Notes under the pieces: model-generated | What the model saw: only the letters and a program-made list of their open reading frames with translations | Database searches by the model: none | Told to the model about the DNA's origin: nothing | Shown here: positions 34,716 through 43,351 of the stretch, piece by piece | Layout of the letters: every line of letters starts with the position of its first letter | Numbering within the stretch: position 1 is the stretch's first letter | NCBI GenBank assembly: GCA_041552055.1 | Contig: JBFELO010000002.1 | Location: 32,698-96,697 of the forward strand | Origin: JBFELO01 sp041552055 | GTDB lineage: Bacteria; Acidobacteriota; Thermoanaerobaculia; Thermoanaerobaculales; Sulfomarinibacteraceae | Direction of reading: 5' to 3' | DNA: 64,000 nucleotides | Translations under genes and position numbers: made by a program

Positions 34716-35624
34716 ATGAGTTCAGCGGCTCTCGACGTGTTCGGCATTGGTCAGTGTTCGATCGACTACCTCGGTCGCATTGCCGAGTACCCGCCACCGG
34801 ACGCCAAGTGCGAGCTCTTCGACCTCACCGTCCAGGGCGGGGGACCGGTGGCGACCGCCCTCGTCGCCCTGAGCCGCTGGGGCATGAGGTGTGCCTTCGC
34901 AGGGGTGGTGGGCAACGATCATCTGGGCGCCGCGATCCGGGGATCCCTCGACGCGGAGGGGATCGACACCACGGGTCTGACGGTCCGCACCGGCACCGAT
35001 TCACAGTTCGCGTTCATCGTCGCCGAGCCCGAATCGGGACGCCGCACGATCTTCTGGCGGCGGCCTACCGGCCCACCGCCCGAGCCGGACGAGATCGACG
35101 CCTCCCTGCTGCGAACAGCCAGAGTGCTCCACACGGACGGCCTGTTTCCAGAAGCTTCGCTGGCGGCCGCCGCCGTCGCCCACGAGGCGGAGGTCGAGGT
35201 CGTGGTGGACGCAGGGTCGATGCGCGACGGAATGTTCGAGCTGGCCCGATCGTGCGGCCACTTCATCGCGTCCGAGACGTTTCTGCGGTCGTTCGCCCCG
35301 GACGTCTCACCGCTCGACGCGTGTCGCCGCATCGCCGAGCTCGGCCCGTCGGTGGTCGCGATCACCCTCGGCAGGTGCGGTCACGTCGCGATCGCGGATG
35401 GCCGTGCGATCGCGCGGCCAGCGCACCTCGTGGAGTCGGTGGACACCACCGGTTGCGGCGACGTCTTTCACGCCGGCTACATCTACGGGCTGCTGCAGGC
35501 CTGGGACGTCGAACGACGCCTCGAGTTCGGCTCGTGGGCGGCGTCCAGGGTGGCGCTCCGGCTGGGCGGGCGCGCGGGCATTCCGTCGGTATCGGAATGG
35601 CTTGGCGCCGAAAGCGAACCGTAA
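34716..35624 (+). CDS. PfkB-family carbohydrate kinase
   Basis: The 302-residue ribokinase-fold enzyme has GIGQCSIDYLGRI near the N-terminus, GGGPVATALVAL and the anion-hole/catalytic motif DTTGCGDVFHAGY with base Asp249. PfkB kinases phosphorylate sugars, nucleosides or 2-keto-3-deoxygluconate. KDG kinase would complete the uronate route encoded 5-15 kb upstream, but this is only a guess. GGAG lies 8 bases before the ATG. Confidence 0.88.
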   Translation: MSSAALDVFGIGQCSIDYLGRIAEYPPPDAKCELFDLTVQGGGPVATALVALSRWGMRCAFAGVVGNDHLGAAIRGSLDAEGIDTTGLTVRTGTDSQFAFIVAEPESGRRTIFWRRPTGPPPEPDEIDASLLRTARVLHTDGLFPEASLAAAAVAHEAEVEVVVDAGSMRDGMFELARSCGHFIASETFLRSFAPDVSPLDACRRIAELGPSVVAITLGRCGHVAIADGRAIARPAHLVESVDTTGCGDVFHAGYIYGLLQAWDVERRLEFGSWAASRVALRLGGRAGIPSVSEWLGAESEP

Positions 35625-35643
35625 TGAGTGTCGACGTCGTGAC

Positions 35644-35661
35644 CTCGAGCCGCGGCTCGAG
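35644..35661. promoter_or_regulatory. 18-base perfect palindrome
   Basis: CTCGAGCCGCGGCTCGAG is its own reverse complement. It sits in the 87-base gap between the PfkB kinase and the UGA peroxiredoxin gene, about 50 bases before the latter's ATG, so it could be an operator or a cruciform/attenuator hairpin. No T run follows. Confidence 0.5.
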
Positions 35662-35711
35662 CGGAAGAGCCACACGGTCGCCGCTGTTGTCGATCGTGAT
35701 GACGACGAGTC

Positions 35712-36470
35712 ATGACTAAGAGCACCATGACACGCCGCAACCACGCCGTCTGGGTCGGAGCGCTGATCTCGCTGATCGGACTGATCAGCTACTTCACCTT
35801 CTTCGCCCGTTTCCCCGCGCTGCGCGATGTCCCCAAGGTGAACTTCGCGCTCGTGCTGATCGGCCTCGCCGTCTCGGCCTGGGGGCTGTTGCGACGTCGG
35901 TCGCTGTGGTCGATCACCGGCCTCGCGGTGTCGGCGGCATGTGCCGGGCTGCTCGCGGCCTACGTGTTCGTCCTGTCGTACGGTCTACCCGACGCCGAGC
36001 ACGCGATTCAGGTGGGTGAGACGGCGCCTGCGTTCGCGCTTCCCGACCAGGAGGGCCGAATAACGACCCTCGAAGAGTACCGGGGTTCGAACCTGGTGCT
36101 GGTCTTCTACCGCGGCTTCTGGTGACCGTTCTGCCTGTCGGAACTGCGGGGCCTGCAGTCACGTCTCACAGATCTCAGAGAGATGGGCACGGAGCTGGCG
36201 GCGGTGTCGGTCGATCCGGTGGCGGACAACAGACGCGTGGCGGATCAGCTCGGGCTGGATTTTCCGATTCTGGCCGACGAGAGCCACTCGGTAGTCACGG
36301 ACTACGGCGTACTCCACGTGGGCGGCGGCATCGGCGGCCGCGACATCGCCCGGCCCGCGATCCTGTTGATCGGACCCGACGGCACGGTGACGTGGCGTCA
36401 CCTGACCGAGAACTGGCGCGTCCGGATCCGTCCGGAAAAACTGATCGCGGTGCTCCGTGGCGTGGGCTGA
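35712..36470 (+). CDS. Membrane-anchored peroxiredoxin with in-frame UGA, probable selenoprotein
   Basis: Read through the TGA at 36123-36125 this encodes 252 residues. The N-terminal half has three membrane helices (about 15-34, 46-62, 66-90). The rest is an AhpC/TSA thioredoxin fold: VGETAPAFALPDQEGR, LVFYRGFW then residue 138 (UGA) then PFCLSEL, VSVDP, FPILADE, ILLIGPDG. In peroxiredoxins the residue before PFC is the peroxidatic Cys, so UGA stands where Sec is expected. Reading frame and conservation continue intact after it, and a SECIS-like hairpin follows. Sec machinery is not in the window. A one-base nonsense mutation is the alternative. ATG 35727 is another possible start. Confidence 0.85.
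36143..36159 (+). promoter_or_regulatory. Candidate bacterial SECIS hairpin
   Basis: ACTGC and GCAGT form a 5-bp stem with the loop GGGGCCT. The loop G begins 22 bases after the UGA codon at 36123-36125, inside the spacing accepted for bacterial SECIS elements (about 16-37). It lies within the coding sequence, as bacterial SECIS elements do. Confidence 0.6.
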
Positions 36471-36642
36471 TTGATCGCATCGGGTCACGTTGGCCTTCAA
36501 CTCGTTCCCGGCCCCGGCAGGCCGGGACCATCATCGCGACCCCTCATCTCTTTGAAACAAAGCGGCTTTTGAGTAGATCCGGGGACTCTCGTTCGGGAAC
36601 AAAAACGGCGGAACCCTACCGTAGAGAGCTGGGACGACAGCA

Positions 36643-37386
36643 CTACCGCTTGCGCAGAACCGCCAGTGACTTGTAGAGGTGCACGGCGTCGAGATCCGCG
36701 AAGACCTCGTACCGGCGCAGTAGGGAGGCTTTTCGGAAGCGTCCAAACGGCCCGGCGTCCCGGAGGCCCGTCCTGATGGCGCCCCGGTTCATGTGATCGA
36801 TGAGCGCCTTCAGGTACTCGATCGTTCCGGTGTGCCGACGGAAGCCTCCCCCGTAGCTACGCCAGTACGAGGTGTGCAGGTCCTCGATGCAGTACAGACC
36901 ACCGCGGGTGACGTGGGGGAAGAGAAACTCGAGCGACGTCTGGTGTTGGCACATGTGGTGCCCGCCGTCGTCGATGACGATGTCGAACGGGGCTGCGACG
37001 GCGTCGACGAGTCGCTGCAGGAACCCCGCGTCTGCCTGGTCACCGACGATGACGCGTGTTCGGTCGCTCTCGTGCCGAGTGCAGTCCGGATCCACATCGA
37101 CACCGAAGATGCGCGCGTTCGGGAAGTACTCCTCCCACATCCTCAGCGATGCGCCACTGGCCACGCCGATCTCGAGCAGCACCAGATCCCGCTGTCGGAG
37201 CTCTTCGAAGAACCGCGAGTAGGTCGCGGTGTAGCCCTTGCCGGAGAGCCCGCCCGCCGGCTCCGAGCCCTTGTCCGAACCGTGCTTGCGCGCGAGTTGA
37301 TCCAGCTTCGGCTCCATGTCCTCAACGTCCTCCGATCGTGGATCCGGATGGCTGAATATGTCGCACGCCTCGGCGATCCTCGACAT
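36643..37386 (-). CDS. Class I SAM-dependent methyltransferase (MycE-like)
   Basis: The 247-residue protein has HGSDKG, YSRFFEEL, SAM motif LEIGVASGASL, IFGVDVDP and the metal-binding DDGGHH, as in macrolide/sugar O-methyltransferases such as MycE and in cephalosporin-hydroxylase-like proteins. It is likely a Mg2+-dependent sugar or glycan O-methyltransferase. The ATG at 37386 has AGGAG 5 bases upstream and is preferred over the longer frame reaching 37473. No other glycan biosynthesis gene lies next to it. Confidence 0.82.
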   Translation of the reverse strand: MSRIAEACDIFSHPDPRSEDVEDMEPKLDQLARKHGSDKGSEPAGGLSGKGYTATYSRFFEELRQRDLVLLEIGVASGASLRMWEEYFPNARIFGVDVDPDCTRHESDRTRVIVGDQADAGFLQRLVDAVAAPFDIVIDDGGHHMCQHQTSLEFLFPHVTRGGLYCIEDLHTSYWRSYGGGFRRHTGTIEYLKALIDHMNRGAIRTGLRDAGPFGRFRKASLLRRYEVFADLDAVHLYKSLAVLRKR

Positions 37387-37592
37387 TCCGGCTCCTGCGC
37401 CCCTGTCGCCACCGCATCGTTCACCTCTCGGACGTGGATCGACGCATTGTACCTGCGCCAACACCGGGATCAACCGCCCAGCGCCCCATGCCCGTCTTCA
37501 TCTTCGTCTTCTTCGTCATCGACTGGCCATTTGCGACGACTATCTGACAGTCGACGCACCCTCTCCCCAGCACGCTCGCCGTGGGAGCCCGT

Positions 37593-37657
37593 TATGACGT
37601 TTCGAGGCTTCGACGCCACACAATATCCCTGACGATGAAGGGCCTCGAAACGTCATA
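37593..37657. repeat. Perfect 16-base inverted repeat
   Basis: TATGACGTTTCGAGGC (37593-37608) and GCCTCGAAACGTCATA (37642-37657) pair perfectly across a 33-base loop. It lies about 100 bases before the dodecin gene. It could be a regulatory hairpin or a small palindromic mobile repeat. Confidence 0.8.
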
Positions 37658-37759
37658 CCCGGCACGCCCGCACGAGGCGCTGTCGTCGGCCTGCCGGTCG
37701 CATTCACCCCTGGTTTGGGGTATGATCTTCCTCCCATTCCACAATCCGGGAGGTGACAA

Positions 37760-37963
37760 ATGCCTATCGCCAAGATCACCGAGATCTCGTCCAGTTCGAC
37801 AGTGAGCTTCGAGGACGCCGTCCAGCAGGGAATTGCCCGCGCCGGCAAGACCCTGAAGAACATCAAGGGTGCCTGGATCTCGGAGCACAAGGTGGACGTC
37901 GCGGACGACAAGATCACCGCCTACCGCGTGATGATGAAGGTCTCGTTCGTGCTGGACGACTGA
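37760..37963 (+). CDS. Dodecin-family flavin-binding protein
   Basis: The 67-residue protein fits dodecins, which form hollow dodecamers that store riboflavin or FMN: short beta-alpha-beta-beta fold with ITEISSSSTVSFEDAVQQGI, KTLKNIKGAWISE (the Trp stacks on flavin) and a C-terminal strand ending YRVMMKVSFVLDD. Full-length size is normal. GGGAGGTGA lies just before the ATG. It stands alone. Confidence 0.93.
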   Translation: MPIAKITEISSSSTVSFEDAVQQGIARAGKTLKNIKGAWISEHKVDVADDKITAYRVMMKVSFVLDD

Positions 37964-38148
37964 CGACCTGTTGAAACCCCGGCTCCCTACTCGCGCCACT
38001 GGGCGGCCTGGCCGGCCACCTCGGGGCGCGACGGCCGACGCACACCGTGAGGACGACCCGAGGCCGACGGGCATGGGCGTGGGCATCGATCGTGACTTCG
38101 AGTCGAATCTTACTTTCATGACGCGATCGGAAAGGCCGGCGTGTATCC

Positions 38149-38939
38149 GTGTGTTGGTCGAACATCACTGACGCCGTCACCGAGGGATGGCAGGGCCTGG
38201 ACGTGACCAGGTTCCTGATCGGCGTCGGAGCGGCCGCGATCGCCACGGTCGTGCTGTGGATCGCGCCGCGCGTGGTGCGGACGATCTCCACCGAGTTGTC
38301 AGCTCGTTTCCACGCGCGGGAGAGAACACGGATGCGTCCGCTGTAGTTCCAGCAACAGGAGATCCTGGCCGCCGCCGACATCGTGCGCATCATCAACGGC
38401 GTGCTCTGACTGGGGCGCGTGGTCGTGATCGTGCCGCTGCTGTTCGCCTACCTGAGCGTTGTCTTGAGCTTATTCCCCACCACGCGGGGCGTTATCACCC
38501 AGGTCTTCGAATACCTGCCGACCGCCTAGGGCGCGGCCGCCACCGCGGTCGTGGGTTACCTGCCAAATCTGGTAACGATCGCCATCATCGCCCTGGCCGC
38601 CCGCTACCTGATCAAGCTCCTCGAACTCGTCTTCAACGGCATTCGATCACAGAGAGTCCGGATCACGGGATTCTACCCAGAGTGGGCGACGCTTACCCTC
38701 AACTTCATCCGTTTCTGTTCATCACGTTCGCACTGGTGATGATCTTCCCCCTGCTGCCGGGGTCCGCATCGCCGGCCTTTCGTGGCGGGTCGATGTTCTT
38801 CGGCGTGTTGGTGTCACTCGGTTCTACGGCCGCGGTAGCCAACGTGGACGCCGGAGTCTTCATCACCTACACCAGGGCGTTTCAAATGGGCAATCGCGTG
38901 CGGATCTCCGACGCCGAGGACGACGAAGAATTGCATTGA
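38149..38939 (+). pseudogene. Decayed MscS-type mechanosensitive channel gene
   Basis: Across three in-frame stops (TAG 38344, TGA 38407, TAG 38527) the frame reads as an MscS-family protein: FLIGVGAAAIATVVL, LFAYLSVVLSLFPTTRG, YLPNLVTIAIIALAARYL, GFYPEWA. Near 38712 a single-base deletion shifts the frame. It continues as FLFITFALVMIFPLLPGSASPAFRG, LGSTAAVANVDAGVFITYTR and FQMGNRVRISD, then stops at 38939, lacking the C-terminal cytoplasmic domain. Two of the stops replace what looks like TGG (Trp) codons. Several independent lesions make true decay much likelier than recoding. Confidence 0.88.
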
Positions 38940-39013
38940 CGCCACTCGATGCGGTGGAGGGTGTACACTCGCCACGCCACGCGTATCCATAACGCATAAA
39001 GAGAGGAGAAACC

Positions 39014-39475
39014 ATGACTCAGTCGATGAATGTGAACGAGTCCCGCCCTGCAGCCGGATGGCTGGTGCCGGCGCTGACCATCGCCTGCTGCCTGGCCACG
39101 ACCGTGCTCGCGCCGACGCCGGCGACGGCCCAGGATGAGGGCGACAGCGGAATCCCGAAGGTCTTTCGCGCCAAGTGGACGGTGACCGTCCAGGGCAAGG
39201 CCCAGACCGACGGCGTGTTCACGATGGAGTTCCAGGTGATGAACGAGGACCCCAAGGAGGTGACGGTGCGGGTGTTGGCCAAGTCAGGCCCCAAGGACAT
39301 CCGAAACGACCTCTGGAAGGAGCTGTCCCTGACAGCCGGCGACCGATATGCGGTCAAGAAGAACGGGGACAAGAAGATCGTGGTCAAGAAGGCGAACAAG
39401 CAGACGCCGCACTGCGCCATGCAGATCATGCAGCAGAACCTCGCCGGGGTTTCGATCATGATTCAGGGGGACTGA
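39014..39475 (+). CDS. Exported protein of unknown function
   Basis: The 153-residue protein has a signal peptide with cleavage near ATAQD. The mature part is small, basic in its second half (KKNGDKKIVVKKANK) and predicted mostly beta; no family was recognised. GGAG lies upstream of the ATG. It converges on the protease gene 51 bases away. Confidence 0.75.
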   Translation: MTQSMNVNESRPAAGWLVPALTIACCLATTVLAPTPATAQDEGDSGIPKVFRAKWTVTVQGKAQTDGVFTMEFQVMNEDPKEVTVRVLAKSGPKDIRNDLWKELSLTAGDRYAVKKNGDKKIVVKKANKQTPHCAMQIMQQNLAGVSIMIQGD

Positions 39476-39526
39476 GCCCGACTGGGGCCGTCACGAAGAA
39501 TCCGTTTGGGCAGCCGTTGCGTCGGC

Positions 39527-40753
39527 TTACGGCGGTGCTTGGGTCGGCAGCTCAGAGGGATCTCCGCCCACACTCTCGCCGGTCTTGGCCACGAACCGTT
39601 CGGTCAGCATGTCAAACACGGCGTCGGCATAGACCGCGAACGAGAAGTCCTTGTGCTGGTGGGTCATGGTGACCACGCCGCAGACCACGCCGGAGGCGTC
39701 GAACAGCGGGCCGCCGCTGGAGCCCATGTGGACCGTGGCATCTGTCTGAATGTGCTCTGCCCGAAGGGCCGAGATTACTCCCGATGTGAACGTGTGAGCG
39801 AGCCCGATCGGGCTGCCGACGGCGAACACTTGCTGGCCGACGTGGAGCCGATCCCTCGGCAGCAGCGGCACCGGGCGCCCCCACCCGGTGAGATTCGGCA
39901 CCATGACGAGGGCCAGGTCGTCGTCGCGCGAATAGAAATCGAGCGCCGCCGGCAGGCGGATTCCCGACTCGAGCTCGATCTCGTAGGAGAGCACCTGCCC
40001 CTCCAGCAGCTCGTGGAACACGACGTGCCGGTTGGTGAGCACGTAGAGCTGGCCGAACCGATCGACACCGATAATCGATCCGGACCCCTGCCCGTGATCG
40101 GTGCCGTCGATGTCCACGTTGACCCTCACCACGGAAACCCGCACGCGCTCGAACAGCTCCTCTGCATCGAGTTGCGGACGGTCCGCCGGCAGCGGCGGGA
40201 CCGCGATGGCCACGAAGTCGGCCAGCTCCAGCGGGGCAAACGTGTCCGGCCGCGAAACGCGCCCCTTGATGATCCCGATTGCCACCGCCACAACGACGAG
40301 CAGCGCCAACCCCACCACCCATCGACGAGTCTTCATGACACGCCACAGCAGGCGTTGACTGCTCCAGAACCCGATCCCGCAGTGTCGTCGGAGCTCCCTC
40401 AAGAAGCGGAGTTCCGACCGTTTCACCCTGCGGTCACTGGTCAGCACGGCGACCGTGCGGTCGAACAGGTCACGCTTGGTGGCGTCCGGCAGGTCATCGA
40501 TCTCTGCAAACAAAGCGTGTCGGTCGACGTCATGGAGCGCCAGACGGCGAAGCCGCTCGCGCTCCGACTCGTCCAGCGAGGCGGCGTCGATGAGGTGGCT
40601 GAGGTAATCCCGCTCCGACGACGCCATGACGCCATCCGCCCACAGAGCGGTCACGCAAGTTCTGAAGGTGAGGGTTTCGAGGCAGTTGACGTCGGACCTG
40701 CCGCCGACGTCGTCCCCGGCGGGTTGGCGCTCGTGATCTGCAGTTTCGGCCAC
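39527..40753 (-). CDS. TerB-like domain fused to membrane-anchored trypsin-like protease
   Basis: The 408-residue protein has an N-terminal TerB/DjlA-like helical domain (about 25-130, TALWADGVMASSERDYL), one membrane helix (about 145-162) and a trypsin-like domain in which His of TNRHVV, Asp of SRDDDLAL and Ser of MGSSGGPL form the triad. The topology puts TerB in the cytoplasm and the protease in the periplasm, like a single-pass sensor of envelope stress. No PDZ domain is visible. The substrate is unknown. Confidence 0.85.
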   Translation of the reverse strand: MAETADHERQPAGDDVGGRSDVNCLETLTFRTCVTALWADGVMASSERDYLSHLIDAASLDESERERLRRLALHDVDRHALFAEIDDLPDATKRDLFDRTVAVLTSDRRVKRSELRFLRELRRHCGIGFWSSQRLLWRVMKTRRWVVGLALLVVVAVAIGIIKGRVSRPDTFAPLELADFVAIAVPPLPADRPQLDAEELFERVRVSVVRVNVDIDGTDHGQGSGSIIGVDRFGQLYVLTNRHVVFHELLEGQVLSYEIELESGIRLPAALDFYSRDDDLALVMVPNLTGWGRPVPLLPRDRLHVGQQVFAVGSPIGLAHTFTSGVISALRAEHIQTDATVHMGSSGGPLFDASGVVCGVVTMTHQHKDFSFAVYADAVFDMLTERFVAKTGESVGGDPSELPTQAPP

Positions 40754-40830
40754 TCGCTCGATCCCCTCGCCGACGGTTTATAGCACACGCGTGCCGCTGA
40801 AGCAGCGGCGGGCCGCTTCCCTGCCCGTTC

Positions 40831-40896
40831 CCGTCTCCGTATCCGTGCCCGAGTCCCAACTCACGCTCCGAGGCCTCATCGAGCACGGAGACGGGC
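40831..40896. repeat. YCCGTN hairpin repeat
   Basis: CCCGTCTCCGT (40831-40841) and ACGGAGACGGG (40886-40896) pair perfectly over a 44-base loop. It lies in the gap upstream of the protease gene, after the small gene at 40973. Confidence 0.75.
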
Positions 40897-40972
40897 ACGG
40901 TCGGTTGTCTCAGGCGCGATTCACGTCTGGATGCGAGCTTCGACTTCAACTGAAGTAGTCCACCTTGCAGCC

Positions 40973-41242
40973 TCAGCCGTCCCACATCTTGTCGTATGTG
41001 GCGAGAAGCTCGTCGACAAAGCTCTGGGCGCGCTCGATGGATGGCATGACGCACACCACGATGCGGCGTTCCGGCGTCTTCTCCTGTACCACGAACATCC
41101 CATCGAGCGAGAGTATCTGGATTCGGCCCGCCACGCTCGTGTTGTCGTCGCGAACGGTGTCTCCGGATGCCCGCAGCCGGTCGAGCTCGACCTCGGTCAG
41201 CTCGACCACTGGCGCGCTGGTCAGTCGCTCTCGAAGCTCCAT
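40973..41242 (-). CDS. Small conserved-looking cytosolic protein
   Basis: From the ATG at 41242 the protein has 89 residues, mostly helical at its ends (MELRERLTSAPVVELTEVEL ... ERAQSFVDELLATYDKMW) with a central beta region (GRIQILSLDGMFVVQEK). No family was recognised. The frame extends 30 codons further upstream to 41332, but the ATG at 41242 has GAGTGG upstream and better codon flow. The gap to the phosphatase gene holds nothing else. Confidence 0.6.
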   Translation of the reverse strand: MELRERLTSAPVVELTEVELDRLRASGDTVRDDNTSVAGRIQILSLDGMFVVQEKTPERRIVVCVMPSIERAQSFVDELLATYDKMWDG

Positions 41243-41353
41243 GAGCGTCCACTCTACCTCACTACCCGGGGACACCGTGTCGAAGGACCCAAGAGCAGTT
41301 TCCGCCGCCTCTGACCGTGTCAGACGACACATCTCCGTTCAGCACGCACGAAA

Positions 41354-42379
41354 TCAGGTCACAAACTCGGCCGTCCTTCTCGCGGCGACCACGGTCAGGT
41401 CGTCGTGCCTCGGGGTCCCACTCCGGAACCTCTCGAGGTCGCGCACCGATGCCTGCACGGTCTCCTCGGCCGAGCAGCCCCAGCTGTCGGCCGCCTGGAT
41501 TCGTACGGCGTCGAAACCGTACTCCTGCTCTCGCTCGTTGTACGCCTCGGTGAGGCCGTCGGTGAAGAGCAGCATCCGATCCTCGGGTTCGAGTACGATC
41601 CGCTGCTCATCGAAACGACTCTCCGTGAACATGCCCAGCGGAACCCCGGTGGCTGCGAGCTCCGAGACCCCATTCCGGCGGACGACCATCGGCGGTACGT
41701 GACCCGCGTTGGCGAGCTCGATGCGACCCGACGAACGAGCCCTGCCGAACACCAACGTCGCGTACGAGTTGGCCATCGTGGACTGCGAGAACAGATGGTT
41801 GGCCCGGGTCATGGCTTCGGACACCGGCAGATCCAGGACTGCGAGAGATCGGAATATCGCCTGGAGATGGGAGCCGAGCAATGCCGCCGACACGCCCTTG
41901 CCCGAGACGTCACCGACCACGAAGAAGATGTCCTCGCGGTCCGGCCAGGGGCGCACCAGGTCGAAAAAATCACCGCTCACCGGACCGGCGGGCTCAAAGT
42001 GGACGTGAAACTCCCATCCGCCAGTTCTCAGCCGGCGCGCCGGGAGCAGTGCCCGCTGGATGTGGGTCGCGAGTTCGAGGTCGTGCTCGAGCGCGGCTCG
42101 TTGCTCGTCGGAAAGGCACTCGAGACACACCCGGACCGTCGGATCGGCGGCGATTCGATCCTGCTCGACCGGATCGTGGCACGTCTCGCAGAGTCCGAAG
42201 CTTCCGTTGTCCAGGCGCTCGAGCGCGGCATCCACGTGGCTCAGAAGATGTTGCAGGTCCGCCGTTCCCTGGGTCGACATGGCACTGTGGAGCCGGCTCC
42301 GACGGTCGATCAGCTGCTCACGGGCTCTCGCCTGGTCGACTTTTCCCTGTGGGCTGGTTGGCATGAGCGCGTCGGTCAT
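41354..42379 (-). CDS. DksA/TraR zinc finger fused to PP2C-type (SpoIIE) phosphatase
   Basis: The 341-residue protein has an N-terminal helical hairpin and a DksA/TraR-type zinc finger, C-x2-C ... C-x2-C (FGLCETCHDPV ... VCLECLSD, about 60-90). A SpoIIE/RsbU-type PP2C phosphatase follows at about 110-341: GGWEFHVHFEPAGPVSGDFFD, VVGDVSGKGVSAAL, LFTDGLTEAYN, HDDLTVVAA. The metal-binding Asp residues of PP2C (SGDFFD, GDVSGKG, TDG, DD) are present, so it should be active. The fusion links a putative RNA-polymerase-binding module with a phosphatase. It is divergent from the CGNR gene. Confidence 0.9.
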   Translation of the reverse strand: MTDALMPTSPQGKVDQARAREQLIDRRSRLHSAMSTQGTADLQHLLSHVDAALERLDNGSFGLCETCHDPVEQDRIAADPTVRVCLECLSDEQRAALEHDLELATHIQRALLPARRLRTGGWEFHVHFEPAGPVSGDFFDLVRPWPDREDIFFVVGDVSGKGVSAALLGSHLQAIFRSLAVLDLPVSEAMTRANHLFSQSTMANSYATLVFGRARSSGRIELANAGHVPPMVVRRNGVSELAATGVPLGMFTESRFDEQRIVLEPEDRMLLFTDGLTEAYNEREQEYGFDAVRIQAADSWGCSAEETVQASVRDLERFRSGTPRHDDLTVVAARRTAEFVT

Positions 42380-42448
42380 CGGCTTCTCCTTGTTGTCTAA
42401 CTTCCAGTTTCCATTTTACTAGTTATAATATATATTTCATGAACTAAC

Positions 42449-42476
42449 CTGTCAAGCCGATCTTTTAGGTTATAAT
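42449..42476 (+). promoter_or_regulatory. Promoter of the CGNR gene
   Basis: An exact TATAAT lies at 42471-42476, with a weak CTGTCA 16 bases upstream, in an AT-rich gap. A start about 42483 leaves a 14-base leader that includes GAGGGGAG and the GTG start at 42497. A second GTTATAAT at 42422 may serve the divergent phosphatase gene. Confidence 0.65.
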
Positions 42477-42496
42477 GCGCACATGAGGGGAGTCGT

Positions 42497-43129
42497 GTGG
42501 ACGACATGAGCTCGAGCCAGGACAGCCAGATATTCAGTTTCGACAGCGGCGCCCTGTGCCTGGACTTCGCCAATACGATCCCTCACCGCCCGCAATGCAC
42601 CGACGACAAGCTGACCGGCTACCGGCAGCTGGTCGCGTGGGGGCTCCAGTCCGGCACCCTGTCCCAAGACGAAGCCGGCCGGCTTCTCCACGCGGGCCTG
42701 CGCAGCCCGAAGGTGGCTGCTCGCGCTCTGCGCAATGCCCTCGCCCTGCGCGAAGGGGTGTACCGAATCTTTTCCGCGCATGCGGCGGGCGTCGATCCTC
42801 CCGACGGCGACATCGCCCTGCTCAACCGGTCGTTCGGTGAGGCGATGGGTCATCTTCGGGTGGGTAGCGACGCTACGGGCTTTCACTGGCGCTGGTCGAA
42901 TGACAGCGAAACGCCCGGGCGGATCGTATGGCCCGTGGCGCGGTCCGCCGGAAACCTCCTGGTGTCTGAGGATCTGCAGTGGGTGCGCGAGTGTGCCTCC
43001 TCGACCTGCAGCTGGTTGTTCCTGGACACCAGTCGGACCCGGCGCCGAAAGTGGTGCGACATGAGCACATGCGGAAACCGCGAGAAGGCCAGACGTCACT
43101 ATCATCGCGCGAGAGCCGCGGCCGAATGA
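42497..43129 (+). CDS. CGNR zinc-finger regulator with ABATE domain
   Basis: The 210-residue protein has an N-terminal ABATE (stress-responsive) domain (FSFDSGALCLDFANTI ... TGYRQLVAWGL) and a C-terminal CGNR zinc finger: CASSTC, then CDMSTCGNREKARRHYHR. Such proteins are thought to bind DNA and act as stress regulators. The GTG start is preferred because it lies a few bases after GAGGGGAG and near the promoter; ATG 42506 is possible. Its neighbour phosphatase gene shares the promoter region. Confidence 0.9.
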   Translation: MDDMSSSQDSQIFSFDSGALCLDFANTIPHRPQCTDDKLTGYRQLVAWGLQSGTLSQDEAGRLLHAGLRSPKVAARALRNALALREGVYRIFSAHAAGVDPPDGDIALLNRSFGEAMGHLRVGSDATGFHWRWSNDSETPGRIVWPVARSAGNLLVSEDLQWVRECASSTCSWLFLDTSRTRRRKWCDMSTCGNREKARRHYHRARAAAE

Positions 43130-43224
43130 CGCCAGGTTGTACTCGGCGATGCTCGGGGGGCGGCCCATGAAGCTGTTATCGCCCGTCTCCAGCGCATGAA
43201 CAGGGCTCAGGTTCCCTCCGTCCC

Positions 43225-43351
43225 CGTCCCCCTCCCCGTCCCCGCACCCGAACGGTATGCCCGAGAACGAGCAGGAGCCTCTCTCTTTCAGGCAGACGGA
43301 ACGATCGGCTGAGATCCTGTTTCCCGGGAACGGGAACGGGGAGGGGGACGC
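43225..43351. repeat. Long YCCGTN-type inverted repeat in the 393-base gap
   Basis: CGTCCCCCTCCCCGTCCCCG (43225-43244) pairs with CGGGAACGGGGAGGGGGACG (43332-43351), 19 of 20 positions, across an 87-base loop. The rest of the gap (43130-43522) shows no gene. Confidence 0.8.

Noticed and set aside
38344..38529. TAG and TGA codons in the MscS gene as recoded Trp or Sec/Pyl
   Set aside because: The three stops are of two kinds, a frameshift follows and the C-terminal domain is lost, so decay is the simpler reading.
40530..41252. Long minus-strand frame crossing the repeat before the protease gene
   Set aside because: It crosses the YCCGTN hairpin and overlaps two better-supported genes in other frames.
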